Source: CAYRHN01 sp964424115
GTDB taxonomy: Bacteria; Chloroflexota; Anaerolineae; Anaerolineales; Anaerolineaceae
Length of the DNA stretch: 41,651 bases
Assembly: GCA_964424115.1 (NCBI GenBank)
Contig: CAYRHN010000023.1
Location: 1 to 41,651 of the forward strand
Reading direction: 5' to 3'
A program made the position numbers and the translations under genes. Under the pieces are notes generated by a model, which saw only the letters and a list, made by a program, of their open reading frames with translations, had not been told where the DNA came from and made no database searches. This document shows, one piece after another, positions 15,571 to 23,981 of the stretch. How positions within the stretch are numbered: position 1 is the first letter of the stretch; every line of letters begins with the position of its first letter.

Positions 15571-17226
15571 ATGAACACCCATCGTTTCTGGTTCATCTTT
15601 ATCATTTTTGCGCTGGCTCTCAGCGCCTGCGCCGCAACTCCGGTGGTTAAAACGGTTGAAGTGGAAAAGACCGTCGAAGTGCAGCACATTTACCCCACCC
15701 TGATCCCCACCCAGGCGCCGCAGCACTACGCCCCGCTGCCCACTGCCACGGCTGCTGTAGGCGGCAATTACGCCCCCCGCCCGACCGCCATGCCACAACC
15801 CACCTCGATGCCTATGCCGGTGTATACCAATCCCAACTACCCCCAGCCCATGCCGCAGGATAACACCTTCCAGGATTACGGCGTCAATCCTTACGTCGGC
15901 ACCTGGCAGGATCATCTTTCCACCTTCGGACTGGATGTGGACACCGCCGCCTACACGGTGGCACGCTCCTACGTGGAAGACGGCAACCTGCCCCCCTATG
16001 ATGCCGTGCGCGTAGAGGAATTCGTCAACTACTTCCAGGGCGGCTATACCCCTCCGCTCTCGGATGCCTTTGCCATCTACACCGAAGGCGCCCCTTCGCC
16101 CTTCTTGAATGACGGCACCTATCTGCTGCGCGTCGGCATCCAGGGCTACGTGGTGCCGGAATTCGCCCGCAAGCCGCTCAACCTGACCTTTGTGATCGAT
16201 GTATCCGGCTCGATGGCGGACGCCGGACGGCTGGAGCTGCTCAAAAGCGCCCTGGCCAACCTGGTGGTGCGCCTGAACGCCAATGACATCGTCACCGTGG
16301 TGACCTTCACCGACACCGCCAGCCTGGTGCTGCCGCCCACCCGCGGCGACCAACAACAAACGATCCTCAACGCCATCTACCCGCTCCAGCCGCAGTATTC
16401 GACCAATGTCGAAGACGGGCTGAACCTGGGCTACTACTATGCCATGCAGTCCTACCGCGCCGGGGCCGAGAACCGGGTGGTGTTGTGCTCGGACGGAGTG
16501 GCCAACGTGGGCGTGGTCGATCCGCAAGGCCTGCTGAACGAGGTGCACGGCTATGTCAGCGAAGGCGTCCGCCTCAGTTCCTACGGGGTGGGCATGGGCA
16601 ACTTCAACGACGTGCTGCTGGAGCAACTGGCCGATAACGGCGACGGCAGCTATGCCTACATCGACGACATCGACGAGGCCAACAAGCTCTTTGTGGACGG
16701 TTTGACCACTTCCCTGCAGGTGATCGCGCTGGATGCCAAGGTGCAGGTGGATTTCAACCCAGACGTGGTGGCCTACTATCGCCTGATGGGTTATGAAAAC
16801 CGCGCCGTGGCCGACCAGGATTTCCGCAACGACAGCGTGGATGCCGGGGAAATGTACGCCGGGCATTCCGCCACCGCAGTGTACGCAGTGCAGTTCTACC
16901 CCAACGTGCAGGGCCGCATCGGCACCGTGCAGATGCGCTGGCAGGATCCTGATAACCACCAGGTGCGCGAGATCAACCAAAACTTCAACACCTGGGATAT
17001 GGCCCCCGACTTCTGGAGCGCCAGCCCGCGCTACCGCCTGATGATCGCCGTGGCGATGTACGCCGAGATCCTCCGCCAGAGTCCCTACGCGCCCACCACA
17101 CTGACCGCCCTGAGCGAATATATCATGCGCCTTCCGGCCGAGATGGATTACGATCCGGAAGTAATCGAGTTTGTGAACCTGGTTGGCCAGGCAGCGCAGA
17201 TCGCGCGCCGCAATGGCAGCCAGTGA
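15571..17226 (+). CDS. vWA-domain lipoprotein (YfbK-like)
   Basis: A 551-residue exported lipoprotein. The lipobox is LSAC at ~17-20, followed by the tether VKTVEVEKTVEV and a long Pro/Thr/Tyr/Met-rich linker to ~100. Residues ~105-180 match the YfbK N-terminal region (STFGLDVDTAAYTVAR, VRVEEFVNYF). The von Willebrand A domain has the MIDAS motif DVSGS with D210, plus NVEDG and VVLCSDGVANVG strands. A YfbK-type C-terminal region (~385-540) follows. It should bind a divalent metal and act in protein-protein contacts at the cell surface. A perfect AAGGAGG six bases upstream fixes the start and rules out an in-frame upstream ATG. It lies behind a Pho-box-like element, and its tether matches the preceding kinase fusion. 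Confidence 0.9.
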   Translation: MNTHRFWFIFIIFALALSACAATPVVKTVEVEKTVEVQHIYPTLIPTQAPQHYAPLPTATAAVGGNYAPRPTAMPQPTSMPMPVYTNPNYPQPMPQDNTFQDYGVNPYVGTWQDHLSTFGLDVDTAAYTVARSYVEDGNLPPYDAVRVEEFVNYFQGGYTPPLSDAFAIYTEGAPSPFLNDGTYLLRVGIQGYVVPEFARKPLNLTFVIDVSGSMADAGRLELLKSALANLVVRLNANDIVTVVTFTDTASLVLPPTRGDQQQTILNAIYPLQPQYSTNVEDGLNLGYYYAMQSYRAGAENRVVLCSDGVANVGVVDPQGLLNEVHGYVSEGVRLSSYGVGMGNFNDVLLEQLADNGDGSYAYIDDIDEANKLFVDGLTTSLQVIALDAKVQVDFNPDVVAYYRLMGYENRAVADQDFRNDSVDAGEMYAGHSATAVYAVQFYPNVQGRIGTVQMRWQDPDNHQVREINQNFNTWDMAPDFWSASPRYRLMIAVAMYAEILRQSPYAPTTLTALSEYIMRLPAEMDYDPEVIEFVNLVGQAAQIARRNGSQ

Positions 17227-17243
17227 ACATTCCCCCTCCTCAA

Positions 17244-17268
17244 GCCCCCTTCCCAAAAGGAAGGGGGC
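17244..17268. terminator. Stem-loop after the vWA gene
   Basis: A perfect 10-base stem, GCCCCCTTCC with GGAAGGGGGC, around a five-base loop, 18 bases after the vWA stop codon. The following bases are only modestly A/T-rich (AAATTTGCG), so it may be an attenuator or mRNA-stabilising hairpin rather than a strong terminator. Confidence 0.6.
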
Positions 17269-17330
17269 AAATTTGCGTTTACAGCTATAATGGGATCATT
17301 CCTCCACTTGTTTCGAAAAAGGATGATCTG

Positions 17331-18773
17331 ATGAATGCGAAAAGAATCGTCTTTTTTTGCCTGATCTTCACAGTATTGGCGCTTTCCGCCTGTGGAGGGC
17401 AAGGTCAGCCTGGCTCGCTGCCGTTCCTGTCCTCCCCCACCCCCAGACCGCAGCCCACCGCTTCATCCACCCCCGTGCCGACCTCCACCGGCACTCCCAC
17501 CCCGCCGATGAAGCAGCCGGTGCTGATGGATACCGACATGGCCCTGGATGACTGGATGGCGCTGCTCTTCCTGCTGCAAAGCCGCCACGTGGAAGTGGTG
17601 GCGGTCACCATCAGCGGCACCGGCGAGACGCACTGCGCTGCGGGCGTGCAGAATGCCGCCGGGTTGGTGGCGCTGGCCGGGCACGCTCCCATCCCGATCG
17701 CCTGTGGGCGCGAGACCCCGCTGCAGGGAGATCACACCTTTCCCCAGGGCTGGCGGGATGCCGCGGATACCCTGCTGGGCCTGACTTTGCCGCCGGGCAG
17801 CAATCCGGTTGACCCCGGGCTGGATGCAGCCGGACTGATCCAGCAAAGCGCTGCGTCCGGCGGATTGACCATCCTTTCCACCGGCCCGCTGACCAATCTG
17901 GCGGACGCCCTGCAGGCCGACCCCAGCCTCAGCCGGCGGCTGTACCGCGTCTATATCATGGGCGGGGCGGTGGATGTGCCCGGCAACCTCTCCGACGGCC
18001 TTCCCAACCCCGACAACACCACAGCCGAGTGGAATTTCTATATCGACCCCAGCGCGGCCAATATCGTCCTTCATTCCGGGGCGAACATTCTCCTCGTCCC
18101 ACTGGACGCCACCAACGGCGTGCCGCTCACCCTGGATTTCTACCAGCGCCTGCAAGCCGCGCGGGATACCCCATCCGCTGATTTTGTCTACCAGGTGCTC
18201 AGCCAGATCTACGACCTGGTCACCGCGGGCACCTATTCCTTCTGGGATCCCCTGGCCGCGGGCATCCTGGCGGATGAAAGCCTGGCGCAGGTGGAAACCC
18301 GCCGCCTGTGCGTGGAAGAGACCGAAGGGAACACCAGCGGCAGGCTGATCCAATCGGATTCATGCCCTGCTTTATCGGTAGCCGTTTCGGCCAACGCCGC
18401 CCATTTTGAAGAACTTTTCCTGGCCACCCTGCGCTCGGGAGCTGGCGCCGTCTCGGATACCTCCGCCCTGGCCGGCACCTGGCAGGGCACCGCCCACAAC
18501 GGCGACCTGGCCTTCCAGATCACCATCACCATCCAGAGCGGATGCGCGGTTGGAAATGTCTGCGCCAGCTTCACCATCCCCGATCTTGGCTGCAGCGGCG
18601 ACTACCGTCTGGAAGAGACCGCCGGCAGCCGCTACCGTTTCAACGGCGAGAACCTGAGCGCAGCCTGCACCCCAGGCTCGGAAGATTGGCTGGAACTGCT
18701 GCCGGACGGCACGCTGCTTTACACCAGCAGCCACCCCAGCTACGGCCAAAGCGAGGGAATTTTAAGTAAATAA
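17331..18773 (+). CDS. Exported nucleoside hydrolase lipoprotein with an extra C-terminal domain
   Basis: A 480-residue protein of the inosine-uridine nucleoside hydrolase family, which cleaves the N-glycosidic bond of nucleosides. The calcium-binding motif DTDMALDD (D67, D69, D73, D74) and the family signature IMGGAV...AEWNFYIDPSAA are present. It begins with a lipoprotein signal (lipobox LSAC) and a Pro/Thr linker, so it is expected outside the membrane, unlike the usual cytoplasmic enzymes. The last ~95 residues form an additional beta-rich domain with four Cys residues (GTWQGTAHNGDLAF onward), perhaps disulfide-bonded. AAGGAT precedes the ATG by eight bases; earlier in-frame starts lie within the vWA stop region and the hairpin. 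A TATAAT at 17286-17291 may give it a promoter of its own. Confidence 0.85.
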   Translation: MNAKRIVFFCLIFTVLALSACGGQGQPGSLPFLSSPTPRPQPTASSTPVPTSTGTPTPPMKQPVLMDTDMALDDWMALLFLLQSRHVEVVAVTISGTGETHCAAGVQNAAGLVALAGHAPIPIACGRETPLQGDHTFPQGWRDAADTLLGLTLPPGSNPVDPGLDAAGLIQQSAASGGLTILSTGPLTNLADALQADPSLSRRLYRVYIMGGAVDVPGNLSDGLPNPDNTTAEWNFYIDPSAANIVLHSGANILLVPLDATNGVPLTLDFYQRLQAARDTPSADFVYQVLSQIYDLVTAGTYSFWDPLAAGILADESLAQVETRRLCVEETEGNTSGRLIQSDSCPALSVAVSANAAHFEELFLATLRSGAGAVSDTSALAGTWQGTAHNGDLAFQITITIQSGCAVGNVCASFTIPDLGCSGDYRLEETAGSRYRFNGENLSAACTPGSEDWLELLPDGTLLYTSSHPSYGQSEGILSK

Positions 18774-18793
18774 GCATCCCCGCCGTCTTTTTT

Positions 18794-18814
18794 CGCAGGT
18801 ATAATTAATCTGCG
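18794..18814 (+). promoter_or_regulatory. -10 element framed by a CGCAG/CTGCG inverted repeat
   Basis: TATAAT at 18800-18805 lies inside an inverted repeat CGCAG (18794-18798) and CTGCG (18810-18814), a layout typical of repressor operators. No good -35 is seen at normal spacing. The mutM ATG follows at 18824, giving a very short leader. Confidence 0.4.
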
Positions 18815-18823
18815 AGATAAAGC

Positions 18824-19651
18824 ATGCCTGAACTGCCTGAAGTTGAGACGATTGTGCGCGGCCTGCGCCAGCAGCCTGCCCTGAGCCCCGGGGAACGTTT
18901 TACCGGGGGCGAAGTGCTGTGGGCGCGCAGCGTGGCCGAACCCACCCCTGCGGAATTCATCCTGCGCCTGAAAGGTCAGCCTGTGCGCCGGATCGAGCGG
19001 CGCGCCAAATTCATCTGCATCGTCCTGCAGCCAGACACCCTGCTGATCCACCTGCGCATGAGCGGCGACCTGCGCGTGGAGCCTGTCGCCTTCGCGGCCC
19101 AACCACACGACCGCCTGCGCCTGGCACTGGAGAACGGCCATTGCCTGGTCTTCAACGATGCGCGCAAGTTCGGCCGCGCCTGGTTAACCGATCACCCCGA
19201 GCATATCCTCGGCGGGCTGGGCCCGGAACCGCTGGATGAACATTTCAGCGCCGCCGACCTGTACGACCGCCTGCAATCCGTCCGACGCCAGCTCAAACCG
19301 CTCCTGCTCGATCAATCTTTTCTGGCTGGGCTGGGCAACATCTACACCGATGAAGCCCTGCACCTGGCCGGCCTGCACCCCCTCATCCCCTCCGACCAGC
19401 TCAGCCGTGAGCAGGCCGCCCGCCTGTGGTCCGCCATCCGCAGCGTGCTGGAAGAGGGCATCCGCCGCAACGGCGCCAGCATCGACTGGGTCTACCGCGG
19501 CGGCAGCTTCCAGAACAATTTCCGCGCCTACCAGCGCACCGGACAACCCTGCCCGGTGTGCGGCAGTGCCATTCAGCGCATCCAGGTTGGCCAGCGCGGC
19601 ACGCATTTCTGCCCTCGCTGCCAGCCTGAACCCCACTCCCCTACGAGGTGA
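18824..19651 (+). CDS. mutM: Formamidopyrimidine-DNA glycosylase (Fpg)
   Basis: A 275-residue DNA repair enzyme that removes 8-oxoguanine and other oxidised purines and nicks the abasic site. The invariant start MPELPEVET provides the catalytic Pro2 and Glu3. The middle has LDQSFLAGLGNIYTDEALH, the helix-two-turn-helix region, and the C-terminus a zinc finger CPVC...CPRC. Length and layout are standard. The start is fixed by the need for Pro2 directly after the initiator Met. It is followed two bases later by a membrane-anchored protein gene, probably on the same transcript. Confidence 0.97.
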   Translation: MPELPEVETIVRGLRQQPALSPGERFTGGEVLWARSVAEPTPAEFILRLKGQPVRRIERRAKFICIVLQPDTLLIHLRMSGDLRVEPVAFAAQPHDRLRLALENGHCLVFNDARKFGRAWLTDHPEHILGGLGPEPLDEHFSAADLYDRLQSVRRQLKPLLLDQSFLAGLGNIYTDEALHLAGLHPLIPSDQLSREQAARLWSAIRSVLEEGIRRNGASIDWVYRGGSFQNNFRAYQRTGQPCPVCGSAIQRIQVGQRGTHFCPRCQPEPHSPTR

Positions 19652-19653
19652 CC

Positions 19654-20367
19654 ATGCCCTCCGATCCCCTGGTTCTCATTTTACTTATTCTAGGTTGCGT
19701 GGTTTTTGGCTTTCTGTTCGGCGCAGGCCTGACCTTTGCCTGGCACCGGCGTGAAAAACGCGCCTGGGCGAAAAAATACGCTGCCCGCGCCGCCGAAATC
19801 CCCGCCCCGCCGGTGGAACAACCCGCCGCCCCCGCAGCCCCGCCCGGCCCGCCCCCGCTGGCCCAGTTGTGGCGCGGTGAAACAGCTCCATCTCTGCAGG
19901 TGGAGATGGAAGGCCGCCGGTTTGTTAAAGCCTCCGAAATGGACGCAGAAACCCGCGCCCGGACAGTTAACCTGCTGCGCGAGTGGGTCACCTGGCTGGG
20001 TTTCAACCAGGCAGCTGCCCCCGCACCGGCGAGACCCTCCGCACCGGCACCGGCTCCCCGCCCTGCCGTCCAGGCCAAACCGGCTGCAGCGCCCGCCGGA
20101 GCCGCCCCTGCAATACCAGCCGAAGGCGAAGTGAAGCCCACCAGCACCACGCGCAGCATGGTGGACCAGGTGGATGATATCCTGCGCGAAATGCAGGCCG
20201 ACCTGCCCTCCAACGTTGAGCGGGTGAAGCTGCGAGGCGACCCGCAGCACGGCATCACCGTCTGGATCGGCCTGGAACATTACGACGGCATCGACAATGT
20301 GCCGGACGAACAGGCCCGCCAGCTGGTGAAACGCGCCGTGGCAGAATGGGAACGCCGCGCCGGATAA
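19654..20367 (+). CDS. Membrane-anchored protein of unknown function
   Basis: A 237-residue protein with one N-terminal membrane helix (~6-28), then a basic segment (WHRREKRAWAKKYAARA), an Ala/Pro-rich linker, a small middle region (~70-115), a second Ala/Pro-rich linker (~120-155) and a conserved-looking C-terminal ~70 residues rich in charged helices. The basic residues after the helix suggest an N-out, C-in topology. No family is recognised. The ATG at 19654 is preferred to a GTG two codons earlier because GAGGTGA lies directly before it. It converges on the O-antigen-ligase-like gene, leaving only six bases between the stop codons. Confidence 0.7.
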   Translation: MPSDPLVLILLILGCVVFGFLFGAGLTFAWHRREKRAWAKKYAARAAEIPAPPVEQPAAPAAPPGPPPLAQLWRGETAPSLQVEMEGRRFVKASEMDAETRARTVNLLREWVTWLGFNQAAAPAPARPSAPAPAPRPAVQAKPAAAPAGAAPAIPAEGEVKPTSTTRSMVDQVDDILREMQADLPSNVERVKLRGDPQHGITVWIGLEHYDGIDNVPDEQARQLVKRAVAEWERRAG

Positions 20368-20373
20368 CTTGAG

Positions 20374-23300
20374 CTACGGCATGCTGTTGATCGTCGTTTG
20401 AAGCTGTTCCAGCTCAGGCTTGGCGGAATCGGGCGCGCTGTTCAAGGCGCTCTGGATGGCATCCAGGGCAGCCTGCTTTTGTCCCAGCCTGGCGTACAAC
20501 CCGGCCAGGACGCGGTCGATCTGCCAGGTATCTGAGGCTGAGAAGGCGTTCCGTCCGCGGTTGAAGGCGTCGATGGCCTGCTGGTATTGCCCGGTCTCGG
20601 AATAGGCGTTGCCCAGCGCCAGCCAGTAGGCCAGGCGGTCGGGGTTGAGTGTGACCGCCTGCAGGTAGTTCTCCGCAGCCAGAGCATAGGTCTGCGTGCG
20701 TTCATCGCCCTGCAGCGCCTGGCCCTTGTCGTTGTAATAGTCACCCAACAGGGCATAAGACATATCGCTGTTTGGATAGATCCACAGCGCACGCTGGACG
20801 CTCTCAAAAGCTTTTTCTGGTTGGCCGAGCAGCCCCAATTGCAGATAGGCCCACTTGTTCCACAGGTCAGAATCCTGCGGATTGAACTGGGTCGCCCTGG
20901 AGAAGGATTGGTCGGCCAACTGCACCAGGGCCGCCTTGCGGTCGGCATCGCTCACCCGCGAAGCCCAATTGCTGTACAGCGTACCCAGCGAGGCCAGGTA
21001 TTCCCCGTTGACCGGGTTGAGGGCCAGGCCCTTCTTCAGCCAGGATTCAGACTTGGAGATCAGGGCATTGAATTGGGCCGAATCGGTCGCGGTGGTGGCC
21101 GCGCCCAGGTAAACCTTACCGGTCAGAAGGTAATAATTATCCATGGTCGGCGCCATCTCGACGGCATGCTCATACGGCTGGAGCGCCGCCGTATACTGCC
21201 CCTGTTGGAGGAAGGGCGAAAGCGCCGCAACGGCCGAATCGGCCTGGATCACGCGCAGGTTGGTGAAGATCACCATCAAAGCCGCTGCCACCGCCATCAG
21301 CGAGGCGGTGATAAAACCGCTCTGGCGGGGCAGCGCTGTGCGGCGCGGCCAGGGCTGAACCAGGGTCCAGGCCATGGCGGCCAACATCAGCAGGATAAAG
21401 ACGTAATAGACGCCTAAGAAACCCTCAAACGAGGTCACCCGCCCCATCACTTCATCACTGGTCTGTACCATCTGGAGCAGCGAGGAAAGCAAACCGGCCT
21501 GCACCAGCCAGAACACCAGGCTGACCAGCCCGGAGGCCAGCACCATCCAACCGAATGGTTTGAGCCAGGCGCCAGGTTTCGCATCCTTGTGATCCTCCCA
21601 GCTCAAGATCAAACATCCGCCCAGCCAGCTGACCAGCACCATCAACAGCAGCGCCGGCCAGGTAGAGGTGGAAGCGCCATGCACGCGGGTCAGGCTGTCG
21701 CCAATGATGCGGAAAATGGAAGTGGAGGTAGAGATCTGCAGGAAGATATAGCCGAGGGTGGCCACGATCAAAACCACCAACAGCGCGTTGAGCAACATAC
21801 CGAAGCGCTCTTCTGTCCAGAAGGCGGCCCATGCCCCGCTTGAGCGGGGCGCGCGCCGGGCAGCCTGGGCGGATTCCCCGCGCCGCTTGCCACGCCCTCC
21901 CACGGCAGATGGAGCCACGGCCTTGCCGGACACAACTTGCGGTTGCTGCGCAGCGGCAAGCGACTCTTCCACCGTGTTATCCTGGGCGGCGCTCTGTACG
22001 CGCGGCAATATGTATCCGCCCAACACGACCAGGGCGGCAAAGATGAACACCAGCATGCCGGTGGAGACAATCGTAAACGAAACGCTGAACTCGATCCAAT
22101 GCGCCAACACCCCGGCCAGCCCGGCCATGGTCAGGATGGCATAGGGCATAGGCAGGTTCAGCGGCAATTTTTCATAGCGGGCAAACAGCGCCACCAGGAA
22201 CAGGTACCCCAACACGCCCAGCACCACCCCGAACATGAAGCCCATCCAGCCGAAGTTCGCCCCCTGACGCCAGATCAGGAAGGCCGCGCCTGCCACCCCC
22301 AGGCCAAAGAACAAGCTCCAGAAGAGGATCTGCATGCGCCGGGTGGGGACCACCCCCAGCCAGCGCAGCGGCAGATAGATCAGGAAGGCGTAAAACGCGA
22401 TCTGCAGCACCAGCCCCAGCCCGCCGGTGGTGACCAGCACATCCCACAATTCGTTGTGGTAGCGGTCGGTCAGCAGGTATTTGCCGGCGGTGCGGGTCAA
22501 TTCCATCACGTAGAAGCGTGCCGAGGCCGCCCACTGCGTCTCCGGCCCATAGCCGATCACCTGGCGGAATGCGCCCAGTCCGTCGGAGCGCCCGTCCAGG
22601 TACTCGAACGGCTGGGTGTTGCTGAAGACATTGTCGGCGATCTGCCAGGTGACAATGCGGAAGCGCGCGCTGTCACCGGTCTCATCAAAGATCCTGGCGA
22701 AGCGGGTGAAGGTGTTGCCCAGGGTCTGGCTTTCCATCAGGCCCTGGAAAGGCCCGTTGGGCAGGCCAAGCAGGAAAAGGAAGGCAAACAGCGCCACGCC
22801 CAGGGCTGAGACCACGATCACCGGCCAGCGCTTGCGCCAGTACAGCGAAAGCAAGAGGAAGAATGCCAGCAGCCCGAGGATCAGGCCCAGGAAGGCCCCG
22901 CGGCTGCCGGTCAAAAGGACCGTGAAGAGCTGCGATCCGGCCAGCAGGAAGTATCCGCCTGCCAGCAGGCCGTTCAACAGGCGGCTGCCCTGGCGATGCA
23001 CCGCCGCGCTGATGGATTGGATCAAGCGCATGACGGTCAGCTGGAAGATCAGGATCAGGTAGGCGGCCAGGAAGACCGGCGCGCCCAGGTTGGAGGTGAC
23101 CCGCTGCCACTCGTTCTCGCGGCGGGTGATCACCAGCGGTTCCAATTCGTAACGCTGCAGCAACGCGTAGAGGATGATCGGGATACTGGCCAGGATGGCG
23201 GCTGAGACCAGCCGGTTCAACTGGCTGCGCTGGCGCAGGTTGCCGATCAGGGCCGCGAACAGCACCAGGTAGGCCAGCCAGGTGTACATCCCTTGCAAAC

Positions 23301-23664
23301 GGTAATACGAGCCGCCCCAGCTGTCGTTGGGGACGACCGAGAGGAGGGTGGAGACCAGGTAGGAGAAGGCGATCCCCAAGGCGGGGACGGCCAGCGGCAC
23401 GCGCAGCAAATTGCGCAAGTGCCCGCCCAGCGTGCGGGGCTGCTCCGCGCCGCCGCGCAGCGCATCCCAATGCACCCCGCGGTCGACCAGTTTCACCACC
23501 CAGGCTGCCGCGGCCACCAACGCCAGGGAGCGCAGCAGGGCGGCCTTATCCGGCTCGAAAATCCGGCTGGTATAGTTGTTGAAGAAGACCGGGATCAGAA
23601 CAATGGCGGCCAACCAGGAGGCTTCGATCAAGCCTTCGCAAAAGCGGCTGAGCTTAGACGGCAT
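20374..23664 (-). CDS. O-antigen ligase-like membrane protein with C-terminal TPR repeats
   Basis: A 1096-residue protein with many membrane helices over the first ~770 residues. The segment LLTGSRGAFLG (TGSRGA, 252-257) is the family signature of Wzy_C/O-antigen ligase (RfaL-like) enzymes, which join or polymerise glycans on lipid carriers at the outer membrane face. A long cytoplasmic loop around 560-600 is basic and Ala-rich. The last ~300 residues contain at least five TPR-type helical hairpins (for example NPQDSDLWNKWAYLQLGLLG). It is much longer than ordinary ligases (about 400-450 residues). The ATG at 23664 has GAGG a few bases before it and is preferred over an upstream TTG. The acceptor is unknown; in a monoderm-like Chloroflexota cell it may build surface polysaccharide. 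Confidence 0.8.
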   Translation of the reverse strand: MPSKLSRFCEGLIEASWLAAIVLIPVFFNNYTSRIFEPDKAALLRSLALVAAAAWVVKLVDRGVHWDALRGGAEQPRTLGGHLRNLLRVPLAVPALGIAFSYLVSTLLSVVPNDSWGGSYYRLQGMYTWLAYLVLFAALIGNLRQRSQLNRLVSAAILASIPIILYALLQRYELEPLVITRRENEWQRVTSNLGAPVFLAAYLILIFQLTVMRLIQSISAAVHRQGSRLLNGLLAGGYFLLAGSQLFTVLLTGSRGAFLGLILGLLAFFLLLSLYWRKRWPVIVVSALGVALFAFLFLLGLPNGPFQGLMESQTLGNTFTRFARIFDETGDSARFRIVTWQIADNVFSNTQPFEYLDGRSDGLGAFRQVIGYGPETQWAASARFYVMELTRTAGKYLLTDRYHNELWDVLVTTGGLGLVLQIAFYAFLIYLPLRWLGVVPTRRMQILFWSLFFGLGVAGAAFLIWRQGANFGWMGFMFGVVLGVLGYLFLVALFARYEKLPLNLPMPYAILTMAGLAGVLAHWIEFSVSFTIVSTGMLVFIFAALVVLGGYILPRVQSAAQDNTVEESLAAAQQPQVVSGKAVAPSAVGGRGKRRGESAQAARRAPRSSGAWAAFWTEERFGMLLNALLVVLIVATLGYIFLQISTSTSIFRIIGDSLTRVHGASTSTWPALLLMVLVSWLGGCLILSWEDHKDAKPGAWLKPFGWMVLASGLVSLVFWLVQAGLLSSLLQMVQTSDEVMGRVTSFEGFLGVYYVFILLMLAAMAWTLVQPWPRRTALPRQSGFITASLMAVAAALMVIFTNLRVIQADSAVAALSPFLQQGQYTAALQPYEHAVEMAPTMDNYYLLTGKVYLGAATTATDSAQFNALISKSESWLKKGLALNPVNGEYLASLGTLYSNWASRVSDADRKAALVQLADQSFSRATQFNPQDSDLWNKWAYLQLGLLGQPEKAFESVQRALWIYPNSDMSYALLGDYYNDKGQALQGDERTQTYALAAENYLQAVTLNPDRLAYWLALGNAYSETGQYQQAIDAFNRGRNAFSASDTWQIDRVLAGLYARLGQKQAALDAIQSALNSAPDSAKPELEQLQTTINSMP

Positions 23665-23710
23665 ACCACACCTCAAACAAGCAGGGGTAATTTACAGCTG
23701 AAACGCCTTG

Positions 23711-23719
23711 ATTATAGCA
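23711..23719 (-). promoter_or_regulatory. Extended -10 promoter for the O-antigen-ligase-like gene
   Basis: On the minus strand, TGCTATAAT is a perfect extended -10 (TGnTATAAT), ~45 bases before the start codon. No good -35 is present, as is common with extended -10 promoters. The downstream flank TATAATCAAGGC recurs in the promoter at 40872-40900. Confidence 0.5.
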
Positions 23720-23744
23720 TACCCCCTCAGCCTTCCCGGGCAGT

Positions 23745-23981
23745 TTACGCGGACTCGACCCGCTCGATCTCCGGGAAGAACTGGCGGATGGTGCCTTCCA
23801 CCCAGCCGTGCAGGGTGGTGGGCGAAAGCGGGCAGCCCAGGCAGGAGCCGCCCAGGTGCACTTTGACCACCTTGCCGTCGAAAGAGACCAGCTCGACCGA
23901 ACCGCCGTGATACTGGCTGATATAGGCATCCAGTTGTTCGATCAGGCCGCGCATTTGTTCTTGGGCTGTATAATCGGTCAT
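23745..23981 (-). CDS. NifU C-terminal-domain (Nfu-like) iron-sulfur protein
   Basis: A 78-residue protein that is essentially one NifU C-terminal domain. The CxxC motif GGSCLGCPLS has C47 and C50, which bridge a [4Fe-4S] cluster between two subunits; HGGSVELVSFDG and the terminal helix also match. Such proteins carry and deliver Fe-S clusters. The ATG overlaps the stop of the upstream cyclic-nucleotide-domain gene (ATGA), which supports this start over one seven codons upstream and indicates translational coupling. Confidence 0.9.
   Translation of the reverse strand: MTDYTAQEQMRGLIEQLDAYISQYHGGSVELVSFDGKVVKVHLGGSCLGCPLSPTTLHGWVEGTIRQFFPEIERVESA

Noticed and set aside
15511..17256. 581-codon antisense open frame opposite the vWA gene
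   Set aside because: Composition rich in His, Val and Gly mirrors sense-strand codon use; the sense gene has a perfect ribosome-binding site, lipobox and MIDAS motif.
17273..17291. Full promoter before the nucleoside hydrolase gene
   Set aside because: TATAAT is present, but the nearest TTTGCG is only eight bases away and nothing suitable lies 16-18 bases upstream, so only a lone -10 can be claimed.
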